Assembly (NCBI GenBank): GCA_002694585.1
Contig: NZMM01000091.1
Span: 1 to 37,491, forward strand
DNA from: Methanobacteriota archaeon
GTDB lineage: Archaea; Thermoplasmatota; Poseidoniia; Poseidoniales; Poseidoniaceae
Length of the DNA: 37,491 nt
Reading direction: 5' to 3'
The position numbers and the translations under genes are program-made. The stretch's first letter is position 1; each line of letters begins with the position of its first letter. Below, piece after piece: positions 1-7,512 of the stretch. The notes below the pieces were generated by a model that saw only the letters and a program-made list of their open reading frames with translations, was not told the origin of the DNA and made no database searches.

Positions 1-185
1 AAGAAGGAGCCCACCCCTGAGCCGGAGCCGGAGCCGGAGCCGGAGCCCGAGCCGGAGCCGGAGCCCGAGCCCGATGAGCCGCTCCCGAGTTCAGTGACGC
101 CGCTGTTGCTGTCGTCATCGCCGCAAGCAGCAGCAAAGAGCATGAGGGACATGACTGCACCGAGCAGTCGCATTCGTCGAGACAT
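1..185 (-). CDS. Lipoprotein with Gly-Ser repeat linker, partial
   Basis: Only the N-terminus is inside the window; the gene runs off the left edge. Reading the minus strand from the ATG at 185 gives a short basic start (MSRRMRLLG), a hydrophobic stretch and a lipobox ending LFAAAC, so it should be an exported, lipid-anchored protein. After the cysteine come acidic residues (GDDD) and then a run of Gly-Ser dipeptides encoded by the GGCTCC/GGCTCG repeats at about 20-75, probably a flexible linker to a domain outside the window. A good ribosome site (AAGGGAG) lies just upstream. An iron-box-like palindrome about 36 bases upstream suggests metal control. The function of the missing domain cannot be judged. 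Confidence 0.75.
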   Translation of the reverse strand, partial: MSRRMRLLGAVMSLMLFAAACGDDDSNSGVTELGSGSSGSGSGSGSGSGSGSGSGSGVGSF

Positions 186-220
186 TCATTTCTCCCTTGA
201 TACGAATAATTGGGAGAAGG

Positions 221-235
221 ATAGGCATGCCTAAC
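221..235. promoter_or_regulatory. DtxR-type (iron box-like) operator
   Basis: The sequence ATAGGCATGCCTAA contains the perfect palindrome TAGGCATGCCTA and matches the perfect box TTAGGTATACCTAA seen twice elsewhere in this window at 11 of 14 positions. It lies upstream of the minus-strand lipoprotein starting at 185, in a noncoding stretch (186-412) that is otherwise AT-richer than its surroundings and shows no gene. Confidence 0.6.
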
Positions 236-412
236 TCTCGATCAAAACCCTTACGAACAAAAACATTTCGACCTTACTTTACTGCGACTGTGAAGAGTTG
301 CTTTCTCGGACGTTGTCCTGATTCCGAACCCGAGCGCCGTCGTCGAGCCCGCAAGCTGTACAGAGGATCGAGGCCACAACGAGCGTCGCAATGGCCACTC
401 GGCGTCGTCGGC

Positions 413-2038
413 TCATGCTGCGTTGAGTTCGCGGTACACGGCGGGAACGACCTTTCGCAGGTACGGCCCCAGCTTGATGAAGCTCTCCCCTGTCGTGCGG
501 AAGTGGTAGCTGATCGGCACCTCGAGGTACCGGTAGCCCTTCGCCAACAGGTCCAAGGTGATGACCTGGGCGTAGTTGAAGTCGTGGATGACCTCAGCCC
601 GGGATGCTGCGGCCGGCGAAAACGCCCGATAGCCGGTCTGACCGTCGGTAATCTTTCGGCGTGCGATCACCGACAACGTCTTGGTGAGAACCTGGTTTCC
701 GAAACGTCGATGCGGTCGCATGTGCTCAATCTCTCCTAAAAACCGACTCCCACACACGTAGTCGGCTTCATCGCCCAGAATTGGCCTGACGAGGTTCGCC
801 AACTCCTCAGGCGGGTACTCCCCGTCGGCGTCACAGAAGGCGACCGCAGCTGCGTTTCGCGCCACCCCGGCCGAGAGACCCTCGCGGACGGCCGCACCGA
901 GCCCCCGATTCTGGGGAAGAGTAATCACGGTTGCTCCTGCGGCCTCGGCGACAGCGCCCGTTTCGTCGGTGGAACCGTCGTCGATGACGAGCACCTCGAC
1001 TGGGTGCCCGTCAATCTCGCTCGGAGCCCGAGCGACGCATTCGCCGACCGCCGCCTCTTCGTTAAACGCCGGCATGAACAACACGATCGGCGCCGGTGGG
1101 GCGGGGATGGGCGAGGTCTCACGGTCCCCGGTCTCGGAACGAAGCCGGATTCGGCCGATAAAAGACGGGGCTGGGAAGGCCATGGCAATGACTCCGACGA
1201 TGATCGAATAGGCGGTCTTGAGGGCGTGTGCGCTGAGCGCGGCGACAAGTGCGGGTTCGGCGTCGTAGCCGAGGCTGACGTAGGCCGCAACTGCTGCGGC
1301 CTCATACGTGCCGAACCCGCCGGGAGCGATCGCTGCGATCTGGGCAGCGACGGCGACCGTGGTAACGAGCGCAGCGTCGGTGGCGCTGATCTCGAGGCCT
1401 GCCCACCGAGCGGTCTGCCAAACAAGGATCGCCTCAAGCAGCCACGCCGAGCCGGTGAGGGCAAGGGCGAAGGGGCCGGGGAGCTTGATGTCACTGCGAC
1501 CCGCCATACGAAGTAGCCAGCTCCAGGAGGCAACTGCGGCGATAACGACGCCGGCCACGACAAGCCAGCCGAACCAGCCGACGAGATCCATGTAGGCGCC
1601 TGGCGCTACGGCAAGACCGAGCAGGAAGATGGCGATGATGTCGGCCGACCGCAGCATCACCGTGGAAGCGGTGGCGGCGTCGATGGACGTGTTTGAGCGT
1701 TTGGCGACACTCAGCACCCGAACCGGCTCACCGAGGCGGAAGGGCAGCACATGGTTGGCGCCAAGGGTGAGATGAATGCCGGCGAGCGAGTGGCCGAGCG
1801 ACAGTTCGGGCAGCACCAGTTGCCATGCGATCGCGCGCAGCAAAAAGGCGATACCGAAGGCCGCCGAGGCGATCACGACCTCACCTGGATGGGCGATCGC
1901 CTCATCCCAGGCCCGCCGCATGAGCTCGCCGTCGACGGCTCGGGAAACAATGACGCCGGCAAAGAGGCCAGCAAGCACACCGACGAGAACAACGATCGGA
2001 AGTGGCAGGCGCTGCCGGAGCAGCTTCAGCGGGTTCAT
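413..2038 (-). CDS. Flippase-like membrane domain fused to GT2 glycosyltransferase
   Basis: A 541-residue protein with two parts. Residues about 1-300 are a multi-helix membrane region with the NHVLPFRLGEPVR signature of the lysylphosphatidylglycerol-synthase transmembrane family. Residues about 315-540 are a family 2 glycosyltransferase of the dolichol/polyprenyl-phosphate mannosyltransferase type: FMPAFNEE nucleotide-binding start, VIDDGSTDET, the metal-binding DAD in FCDADGEY, GSRF and DGQTGYRAF. It probably moves a sugar from a nucleotide donor to a lipid carrier at the membrane; acceptor and sugar are unknown. The ATG at 2038 is preferred over an in-frame TTG at 2047. The neighbouring membrane glycosyltransferase, divergent by 69 bases, could use such a lipid-linked sugar. 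Confidence 0.85.
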   Translation of the reverse strand: MNPLKLLRQRLPLPIVVLVGVLAGLFAGVIVSRAVDGELMRRAWDEAIAHPGEVVIASAAFGIAFLLRAIAWQLVLPELSLGHSLAGIHLTLGANHVLPFRLGEPVRVLSVAKRSNTSIDAATASTVMLRSADIIAIFLLGLAVAPGAYMDLVGWFGWLVVAGVVIAAVASWSWLLRMAGRSDIKLPGPFALALTGSAWLLEAILVWQTARWAGLEISATDAALVTTVAVAAQIAAIAPGGFGTYEAAAVAAYVSLGYDAEPALVAALSAHALKTAYSIIVGVIAMAFPAPSFIGRIRLRSETGDRETSPIPAPPAPIVLFMPAFNEEAAVGECVARAPSEIDGHPVEVLVIDDGSTDETGAVAEAAGATVITLPQNRGLGAAVREGLSAGVARNAAAVAFCDADGEYPPEELANLVRPILGDEADYVCGSRFLGEIEHMRPHRRFGNQVLTKTLSVIARRKITDGQTGYRAFSPAAASRAEVIHDFNYAQVITLDLLAKGYRYLEVPISYHFRTTGESFIKLGPYLRKVVPAVYRELNAA

Positions 2039-2107
2039 GACCGCCAACTCTACGTTGTTAAGGAATCTTTACGACTTTCCAGTATGAACGGTTAGTCTCC
2101 GGAACAG

Positions 2108-3517
2108 ATGCGGCTCCGCCTCCTTCTCGTTGGTCTCGTCACGTTCGGCGTGTCGTTACTTGCGATCGACGCCCGGTCGACGTACGGCGCCCGGGTCAGC
2201 AGCGACGAACCTCAGTACCTCATCACGGCGCTATCGCTTTGGGAAGACTTTGATCTCGACGTAAGTGACGAGATCGGCGAGCGCCGCTACGAGCCATTCC
2301 ATGAGGTCACGATCAACCAGCAGACGATTGCACTCAACGATTCCGGCCAAGAACTCAGCCCGCACGACCCGCTGCTGCCGCTCATCTTGATGGTGCCCTA
2401 CGGCATCGCCGGGTGGGTTGGAGCGAAGGTGATGCTGTCATTCGTCATGGGCCTCTGCGCTTCGCTCACGCTCCATGTTGCGGGCTCGCGGTTTGGGGCC
2501 TCACCTGGCCCGGCTACATGGGTCATCGGGGCGTTCTTCACCTCCGCACCGCTCACCAGCTACGGCACCCACATCTTCCCCGCTGGGCCAGCCGCGCTCA
2601 CACTGATGGCGGCATTCTGGGCGGTCGCCCATCCGAGTTGGGCCAAGCGCTGGGACGTCCTCGCCGTCGTGGCGATCGTCGCACTGCCGTGGCTGTCGGT
2701 GAAGTACGTGCCCCACGCCACCGTGATCGCACTCGGACTCGTTTGGAAGCACCGGTCCGCCAGCAAACGCCTGATCCCCATCGGCGCTGCGTTCGTCGTC
2801 GCCGGCATGACTTATCTGCTCCTACACCGGGGTATCTACGGGGGCTGGACGGTGTATTCGACCGGCGATCACTTCGTCGATGGAAGCGAATTCGACGTGG
2901 TCGGTCGACGTCCACGCCTCCTGCAGCGTTCTCGCAGACTCATCGGCCTCATCATCGACACCCAGTTTGGGATCGGCGCCTGGACCCCGTCATTCCTCGC
3001 CATGCCTGCCGCCCTCACGGCTCTCGGTCGTGTTCGCCGCGACTTCCCGAGCGTGCTCGCCGCAGGTGTGATTCTCATGGGATGGATCGTGGCCACGTGG
3101 GTTGCACTCACGATGCACGGCTGGTGGTGGCCGGGACGGCAGATCACCCCGGTGTTGCCCTTCGTCGTCATCGCGATCGCATTGTGGGTCGGCGACCGGT
3201 CCCGCCACTTGGTCGGCGTGGTCACCGCCACTCTGCTCGGTACTGCAACCTGGCTGATCCTCGCATGGGAGGCGTCAACCGGCCGACGGGCTCTGATCGT
3301 CGACTTCTACGATGTCGAGAGCCCTTGGTACCAGGTACTCGCTTCGACCCTTCCCGACCACCAGCGCCTTAACGACTGGGACTCCGTCGTGACCTTCCTA
3401 TGGATGGCGGTCCTCGGCGTCACCGTGGTCCTCGCTTGGCGAGGCGCAGGTCGCAGCAGGGAGCTAGGCGAACCGACCGGTCCCGAGGGTCAGCTGCGCT
3501 CGACCACGGCGTCGTAG
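2108..3517 (+). CDS. Integral membrane glycosyltransferase, GT-C type (putative)
   Basis: A 469-residue protein with about ten hydrophobic segments. The first outer loop after helix 1 carries an acidic DEPQYL motif, which resembles the catalytic acidic pair of GT-C enzymes of the PMT/ArnT group that use lipid-phosphate sugars. A later WWWPGRQITPVLPF segment is typical of actinobacterial members. The likely role is transfer of a sugar to an envelope acceptor on the outer face of the membrane; donor and acceptor are unknown. The start ATG follows a weak GGA site. It is divergent from the GT2 fusion and its last 28 bases overlap the end of the convergent epimerase gene. Confidence 0.75.
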   Translation: MRLRLLLVGLVTFGVSLLAIDARSTYGARVSSDEPQYLITALSLWEDFDLDVSDEIGERRYEPFHEVTINQQTIALNDSGQELSPHDPLLPLILMVPYGIAGWVGAKVMLSFVMGLCASLTLHVAGSRFGASPGPATWVIGAFFTSAPLTSYGTHIFPAGPAALTLMAAFWAVAHPSWAKRWDVLAVVAIVALPWLSVKYVPHATVIALGLVWKHRSASKRLIPIGAAFVVAGMTYLLLHRGIYGGWTVYSTGDHFVDGSEFDVVGRRPRLLQRSRRLIGLIIDTQFGIGAWTPSFLAMPAALTALGRVRRDFPSVLAAGVILMGWIVATWVALTMHGWWWPGRQITPVLPFVVIAIALWVGDRSRHLVGVVTATLLGTATWLILAWEASTGRRALIVDFYDVESPWYQVLASTLPDHQRLNDWDSVVTFLWMAVLGVTVVLAWRGAGRSRELGEPTGPEGQLRSTTAS

Positions 3518-4488
3518 TCGGACTGGGTAGCGTGCCAACTTGCCTGCGCGGACAAGCCGTCAAATAACGAAGTGGTGGGCACCCAGCCGAGCACGTCGAT
3601 CGTTGGCTGCAGATCGGCTTTCGTCACTCGAGGATCGCCGGCGGGCGCCGGAAGCGTCTCGGTGCGCATCGGACCCGCGATTTCTTCGACAAGCGCCATT
3701 GCGTCGAGCAACGAGGCCGATTCGCCGCCACCGATGTCGAGGCTCGTGCCGGCCGCCGCAGGAGCCACGGTGCTCAGGATCGTGGCCTCAGCAACGTCCC
3801 TGACGAAAGTGAACTCACGACGCTGTAGGCCGTCACCACGGCGGACGAAAACGCTTTCGTTGGCTTTGGTGGCCTCAAACATGCGGTGCATCGCCATATC
3901 GGGCCGCTGGCGCGGTCCGTAAACTGTGAAGTACCGCAACGAGACGATATCGAGACCTCGCTCGGCGTAGACGTTGGCAAGGTGCTCACCAGCAAGCTTG
4001 GAGACGCCATACGGGCTGATCGGCGCTGCACGACGATCGTCGCCAACCGACGACCCGCCGTAGAGCGACGAGCTCGAGGCGTAGACCACCCGGTTCGCTC
4101 CGACACCGAGCGCCTCTTCGTAGACGCGCTGAGTCAGTTCGATGTTGCGTCGGCTGTAGTCAGTGAAGCCAAGGCCCCAAGAGTCCTGCACGCCGGGCCG
4201 ACCAGCGAGGTGGATGACGAGATCGTCGGGACGCAGCACATCGCCGATGACATCGAAGGCATCAGCCTCGACGAGCGAGAAGCATTCATGGACACTGGCT
4301 GTGGCAAGGTTTGCCCGCTTGCGAGCCGGCAGGTACCAGGGGTCGAAGTCGTCGATGCCGACGACCTCGACGCCGAGGGCCAACAGCTGCTCGACGACGG
4401 TGGACCCGATGAACCCCGCGGCACCAGTGACGACGACTCGGTGCTCAGTGACGCGGGTTACCGGTACATTTAGGTGGTCAGTCGACAT
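3490..4488 (-). CDS. NAD-dependent epimerase/dehydratase (extended SDR)
   Basis: A 332-residue nucleotide-sugar epimerase/dehydratase. The N-terminal GAAGFIG is the NAD-binding glycine motif of extended short-chain dehydrogenases, IDDFDPWY follows the second beta strand, and SSSSLYG with YGVSK supplies the catalytic Ser/Thr, Tyr and Lys. The family converts UDP- or dTDP-sugars (for example UDP-glucuronate or UDP-glucose epimerases); the exact substrate cannot be read. The ATG at 4488 is chosen because earlier starts would run into the divergent gene and its promoter. It sits with glycosyltransferases and a mutase-like flavoprotein, so it probably supplies a modified sugar for envelope glycans. 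Confidence 0.88.
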   Translation of the reverse strand: MSTDHLNVPVTRVTEHRVVVTGAAGFIGSTVVEQLLALGVEVVGIDDFDPWYLPARKRANLATASVHECFSLVEADAFDVIGDVLRPDDLVIHLAGRPGVQDSWGLGFTDYSRRNIELTQRVYEEALGVGANRVVYASSSSLYGGSSVGDDRRAAPISPYGVSKLAGEHLANVYAERGLDIVSLRYFTVYGPRQRPDMAMHRMFEATKANESVFVRRGDGLQRREFTFVRDVAEATILSTVAPAAAGTSLDIGGGESASLLDAMALVEEIAGPMRTETLPAPAGDPRVTKADLQPTIDVLGWVPTTSLFDGLSAQASWHATQSDYDAVVERS

Positions 4489-4536
4489 TAAGCTTACTTT
4501 ACAAGGGCCGTCTGTGAATCCACCAAGGGAGATCCG

Positions 4537-5910
4537 ATGAGCCGTATCGCGGTAATCGGCGCCGGACCAGCCGGACTGTTGGCAGCGCTGGAGACTGCCG
4601 AGGCGGGCCACGACGTAGTGCTCTACGAGGCCAGCGGCCAGGTCGGCGGCATGTCCGCCAGCTTCGAGGTCGCCGGCCAGCGGGTCGACTACGGCTCCCA
4701 CCGCCTGCACCCCGCTACCGACCCTGATCTGATGGCCCGGATCCGCAACCTGCTCGGCGATGATTTGCAGACTCGCATCCGAAACGGACGGATCCGCCTC
4801 GAGGACCGCTGGGTTAGCTTCCCGCTTCAGCCTGGCCCGATGGTCAAAGAGCTGCCATTCGGCTTTTCTGCGCGCGTGGGTATCGACACGCTGAAGAAAC
4901 CATTGCGGCGCAGCAAAGTCGACAGCTTCGATAAGGCAATCTCGCAGCGCCTTGGCCCCACCATCGCCGAGCGCTTCTACCGGCCCTATGCCAAGAAGCT
5001 CTACGGCGAGCCTGCCGATGACCTCACCGTCGAGCTCGCCGACAAGCGCGTGTCAGCCACCTCGACACTCCAGATCCTCGCTAAGGCGCTCAAGGCCGCC
5101 AAAGTCGACGGGCGAAACTTCTTCTACCCGCGCAATGGGTACGGTCAGATCAGCGAGGCTCTCGGGGCGGCCGGCATCAACGCCGGTGTTGACCAGCGCT
5201 TGTTAGCGCCCGTCGAGGCGATCCGCTGTACCGAAGACGTCGAGGTGACTGCCGCCGGCGCAACCGACAAGTTCGATGCCGTGCTGTCGTCGATGCCAAT
5301 TGACCTGCTGGTCCGTGCGCTTGAGCCCGCTCCTGATCCCACCATTGTCGATGCAGTCGACACGTTGCGCACCCGGGCGATGATTCTTGTTTATCTGGTG
5401 CTCGACCGGCCGCAGTTCACGGCGTTCGACGCGCACTACTTCCCCGACGCGTCGATCCACACGAGCCGCCTGTCAGAGAGCAAAAACTATCGCAGCGCCA
5501 ACGACCCGGCTGGCCAGACGGTGCTGTGCGCCGAGGTCCCGTGTTGGGTCGACGACGAACTCTGGACCTCCACAGACGAAGATCTCGGCGACCTTATAGC
5601 CGACGAGCTGATTCGTTCAGGCCTCCCCGACCCCGAACACGTTGCAACCGAGACCCGCCGTCAGGCTCGGGTGTACCCGACTTATGAGCAAGCCCATGCC
5701 GGCGCCCGCTCACTCGTCGAAGCATGGGAACCCGACGATCCGCGTGTGCTCGTATTCGGCCGTCAGGGCCTGTCGGTGCCCGACAACATCCACCACGTCA
5801 TGGCTATGGGCCGAGACGCAGCTGCGGTCGTGCGAGTCGACGGAACGATCGATCATGATGCGTGGCGTCGAGCTCGTACTCGTTTCGCCGAGCACGTCGT
5901 CCAGGACTAA
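4537..5910 (+). CDS. FAD-dependent oxidoreductase, UDP-galactopyranose mutase/protoporphyrinogen oxidase-like
   Basis: A 457-residue flavoprotein. It starts with the Rossmann FAD motif GAGPAG at residues 8-13, followed by the YEAS acid that binds the FAD ribose and VGGMSASFEVAGQRVDYGSHR, typical of amine-oxidase-fold enzymes of the UDP-galactopyranose mutase/protoporphyrinogen-oxidase group. A C-terminal GRQG segment near residues 408-411 is the usual second flavin contact. Because it follows a divergent sugar epimerase and other glycan genes, a role on a nucleotide or lipid-linked sugar is more likely than heme synthesis, although an iron/heme island begins right after it. The ATG at 4537 follows AAGGGAG, a good ribosome site. 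Confidence 0.8.
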   Translation: MSRIAVIGAGPAGLLAALETAEAGHDVVLYEASGQVGGMSASFEVAGQRVDYGSHRLHPATDPDLMARIRNLLGDDLQTRIRNGRIRLEDRWVSFPLQPGPMVKELPFGFSARVGIDTLKKPLRRSKVDSFDKAISQRLGPTIAERFYRPYAKKLYGEPADDLTVELADKRVSATSTLQILAKALKAAKVDGRNFFYPRNGYGQISEALGAAGINAGVDQRLLAPVEAIRCTEDVEVTAAGATDKFDAVLSSMPIDLLVRALEPAPDPTIVDAVDTLRTRAMILVYLVLDRPQFTAFDAHYFPDASIHTSRLSESKNYRSANDPAGQTVLCAEVPCWVDDELWTSTDEDLGDLIADELIRSGLPDPEHVATETRRQARVYPTYEQAHAGARSLVEAWEPDDPRVLVFGRQGLSVPDNIHHVMAMGRDAAAVVRVDGTIDHDAWRRARTRFAEHVVQD

Positions 5911-5917
5911 ATCAGCG

Positions 5918-6430
5918 CTAGGCGATCGAGATCGACGCGCAGAGCTCGGCTACGGCAAGTGCACCGCCGATGTCGGCAGCGAGCGTGTCAAGAGCATTGG
6001 CCATGCACGGCGCATCGATACCGACACCGACAACCGTGACGCCGAGCTCGAGGTCGGGGCGGACGCTCGCACTAACGACCTCTTCCGGCAGCCCCTTTAG
6101 GTTGACCTCTCGCAGCACCTGCACGGCGACGCACGGCGGGAGCTTTGCGGCGAACCATTGACGATCGGGCTCAGCACGATCAATGAACCCGCCCGACTCC
6201 ACCCGCTCGAGTGACCCGCCGATCTCGCAAAGAGAGAGGTCAGCAAACGGTGGCTGCACTCGACCTTGGATGTGATCGACAACGACCGACCGCCAGCGGC
6301 ATGGGTTGACATCCGCGCTGGGATGACGGCCGACGGTGATTTTCTGCCCCGTGTCATTAACGGCCACGAGGGCACCGCCTGGCAGCGCGTGGACCAGGGC
6401 AGTGGCGAGTTCAAGGCGTTCGTCGATCAT
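5918..6430 (-). CDS. Conserved protein of unknown function, iron-locus paralogue A
   Basis: I recognise no known family. The 170-residue product is soluble, with no signal or membrane segment. It is clearly related along its length to the protein at 8526-9089: both share ERLxL near the start, VGxxPxAD followed by a cysteine, a central Gly-Leu segment, a WFA motif and an LGVTVVxV strand. The ATG at 6430 overlaps the stop of the upstream zinc-ribbon gene as ATGA, which decides this start over one 33 bases further upstream and implies translational coupling. The two genes form an operon behind a perfect DtxR-type box, so a metal- or heme-linked role is inferred, not shown. Confidence 0.8.
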   Translation of the reverse strand: MIDERLELATALVHALPGGALVAVNDTGQKITVGRHPSADVNPCRWRSVVVDHIQGRVQPPFADLSLCEIGGSLERVESGGFIDRAEPDRQWFAAKLPPCVAVQVLREVNLKGLPEEVVSASVRPDLELGVTVVGVGIDAPCMANALDTLAADIGGALAVAELCASISIA

Positions 6431-6660
6431 TCGATGCAGCCGCTCGCTCGGATGGCTGGACACTCTGTGGCGTCGAAGGGCACGTGAATCGCGCCGTGAT
6501 GACCACAGCCGCAGGCATCACAGGTCCATCCCGGGCGATCGAGCATCGCAGGCGACGGATAAACGGCGTGGATGTCCGGGTGTCCACATGCGGAGCACTG
6601 GCGGATCCAGCCGGGAGTCGCATGGAGTGGTTGGGTCTGGACAGCACGATCCGGGATCAT
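6427..6660 (-). CDS. Small zinc-ribbon-like protein
   Basis: A 77-residue protein with seven cysteines. C22-x2-C25 and C47-x2-C50 (plus C52) form two knuckles separated by 21 residues, as in zinc-ribbon or rubredoxin-like folds, followed by His-His. No other domain fits. Its ATG lies directly beside a perfect DtxR-type palindrome (6662-6675) with only one base between them, leaving no room for a ribosome site, so the mRNA is probably leaderless. The stop overlaps the next gene's start (ATGA). A metal-binding, sensing or chaperone role is plausible from context; a small protein partner of the downstream unknown gene is another option. Confidence 0.7.
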   Translation of the reverse strand: MIPDRAVQTQPLHATPGWIRQCSACGHPDIHAVYPSPAMLDRPGWTCDACGCGHHGAIHVPFDATECPAIRASGCIE

Positions 6661-6661
6661 G

Positions 6662-6675
6662 TTAGGTATACCTAA
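6662..6675. promoter_or_regulatory. DtxR-type operator, bidirectional
   Basis: TTAGGTATACCTAA is a perfect 14-base palindrome of the DtxR/IdeR/MntR box type. It separates the minus-strand zinc-ribbon operon (start at 6660) from the plus-strand DtxR-family regulator (start at 6741), so one bound repressor could block both and give autoregulation. Confidence 0.85.
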
Positions 6676-6740
6676 TGGCCCTCGATAGGCGTGTCAAGCC
6701 GACTCGGCGAAGCGTCGCCCACGACAGTAGGATCCGATAT

Positions 6741-7409
6741 ATGAGTGAGTATGAATCGCCGGAGTGGCATCCAGCCTTCGAGGAATACTGCGAAACAATC
6801 TATGAACTCGGCGAAGACGATCTTGACGTCATTCAGGCCCGCATCGCTGAGCGCATGGATGTGAGTCGTCCCGCAGTGAGCGAGATGATGAAACGCCTTG
6901 AGGTCGACGGACTGATCGAAGCGGGACGGGAAATCAAGCTTACCGAGAAGGGCATGCACCTCGCCGAGACGGTCGTTCGTCGACATCGTCTGGCCGAATG
7001 TTTCTTGACCGACGTACTCGGACTCTCCTGGGCCGACGCCCACCAAGAGGCCGGCAAGTGGGAGCACGTCATTTCCCCCACGGTAGAAAAGGCCATGGTT
7101 GCCCGTCTCAACGATCCGACCACGTGCCCTCACGGCAACCCGATTCCCGGTAGCGGGTATGAAGCCCCCGACCTAATCGCCCTCGAGGCGATCGGTGTGG
7201 GCAAAGAGTTCGAAGTGCAGCGCATTCCCGAGGAGCTCGAGTTCGCAGAGGGCATGCTCGACTTCCTTGAGCAGTCGTCGATCATCCCCGGCTCGAGGGG
7301 CACCGTCACGGCCGTATCGCCCGACGGCACCGCAACCGTCACGATCGATGGCAACGCAGTCGGTGTGGGTGGCTTCGCCAGCTCTCGTATCCTCGTGACC
7401 GCACGCTGA
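6741..7409 (+). CDS. DtxR/IdeR/MntR-family metal-dependent repressor
   Basis: A 222-residue regulator with all three DtxR domains: N-terminal winged helix-turn-helix (about 8-72), dimerisation and metal domain (about 73-140, ending in the typical NDPTTCPHGNPIPG), and a C-terminal SH3-like domain (about 150-220). By eye alignment, His82, Glu86, His101, Glu108 and His109 match metal ligands of DtxR, but the position of DtxR Met10 is Glu15 and that of Cys102 is Gly105. Glu15 and Glu18 instead match the Asp8/Glu11 positions of MntR. Metal preference may therefore differ from classical iron sensors. The ATG at 6741 is chosen because the family N-terminus starts there and the operator lies 65 bases upstream. 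A terminator follows. Confidence 0.93.
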   Translation: MSEYESPEWHPAFEEYCETIYELGEDDLDVIQARIAERMDVSRPAVSEMMKRLEVDGLIEAGREIKLTEKGMHLAETVVRRHRLAECFLTDVLGLSWADAHQEAGKWEHVISPTVEKAMVARLNDPTTCPHGNPIPGSGYEAPDLIALEAIGVGKEFEVQRIPEELEFAEGMLDFLEQSSIIPGSRGTVTAVSPDGTATVTIDGNAVGVGGFASSRILVTAR

Positions 7410-7442
7410 CAGATCCCGGTCTGCGCCTAACGGAATCGAGCC

Positions 7443-7471
7443 GCCGGCCTTCGGGCCGGTGCTTCTTTTTT
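7443..7471 (+). terminator. Rho-independent terminator after the regulator gene
   Basis: A stem CCGGCC/GGCCGG with a TTCG tetraloop (7444-7459) is followed within a few bases by a run of six T. It ends the DtxR-family gene before the heme operon. Confidence 0.9.
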
Positions 7472-7484
7472 GAGGTTGCATAGC

Positions 7485-7512
7485 TTACCTACCTTTGGTA
7501 GGCATACCTAAC
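7485..7512. promoter_or_regulatory. DtxR-type operator abutting a start codon, possibly double
   Basis: GTAGGCATACCTAA at 7498-7511 matches the perfect box at 12 of 14 positions. A second inverted repeat (CCTACC, TTT, GGTAGG) overlaps its left side, so two repressor dimers could bind. The box ends one base before the ATG at 7513, the same arrangement as at 6660. Confidence 0.8.

Noticed and set aside
1..80. Stand-alone DNA repeat or CRISPR-like array at the left edge
   Set aside because: The GGAGCC-type units are the coding sequence of a Gly-Ser linker in the minus-strand lipoprotein. No CRISPR array is visible anywhere in the window.
6675..6740. Upstream ATG start for the DtxR-family gene
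   Set aside because: It would begin at the edge of the operator and add 22 residues not found in the family; the ATG at 6741 gives the standard N-terminus.
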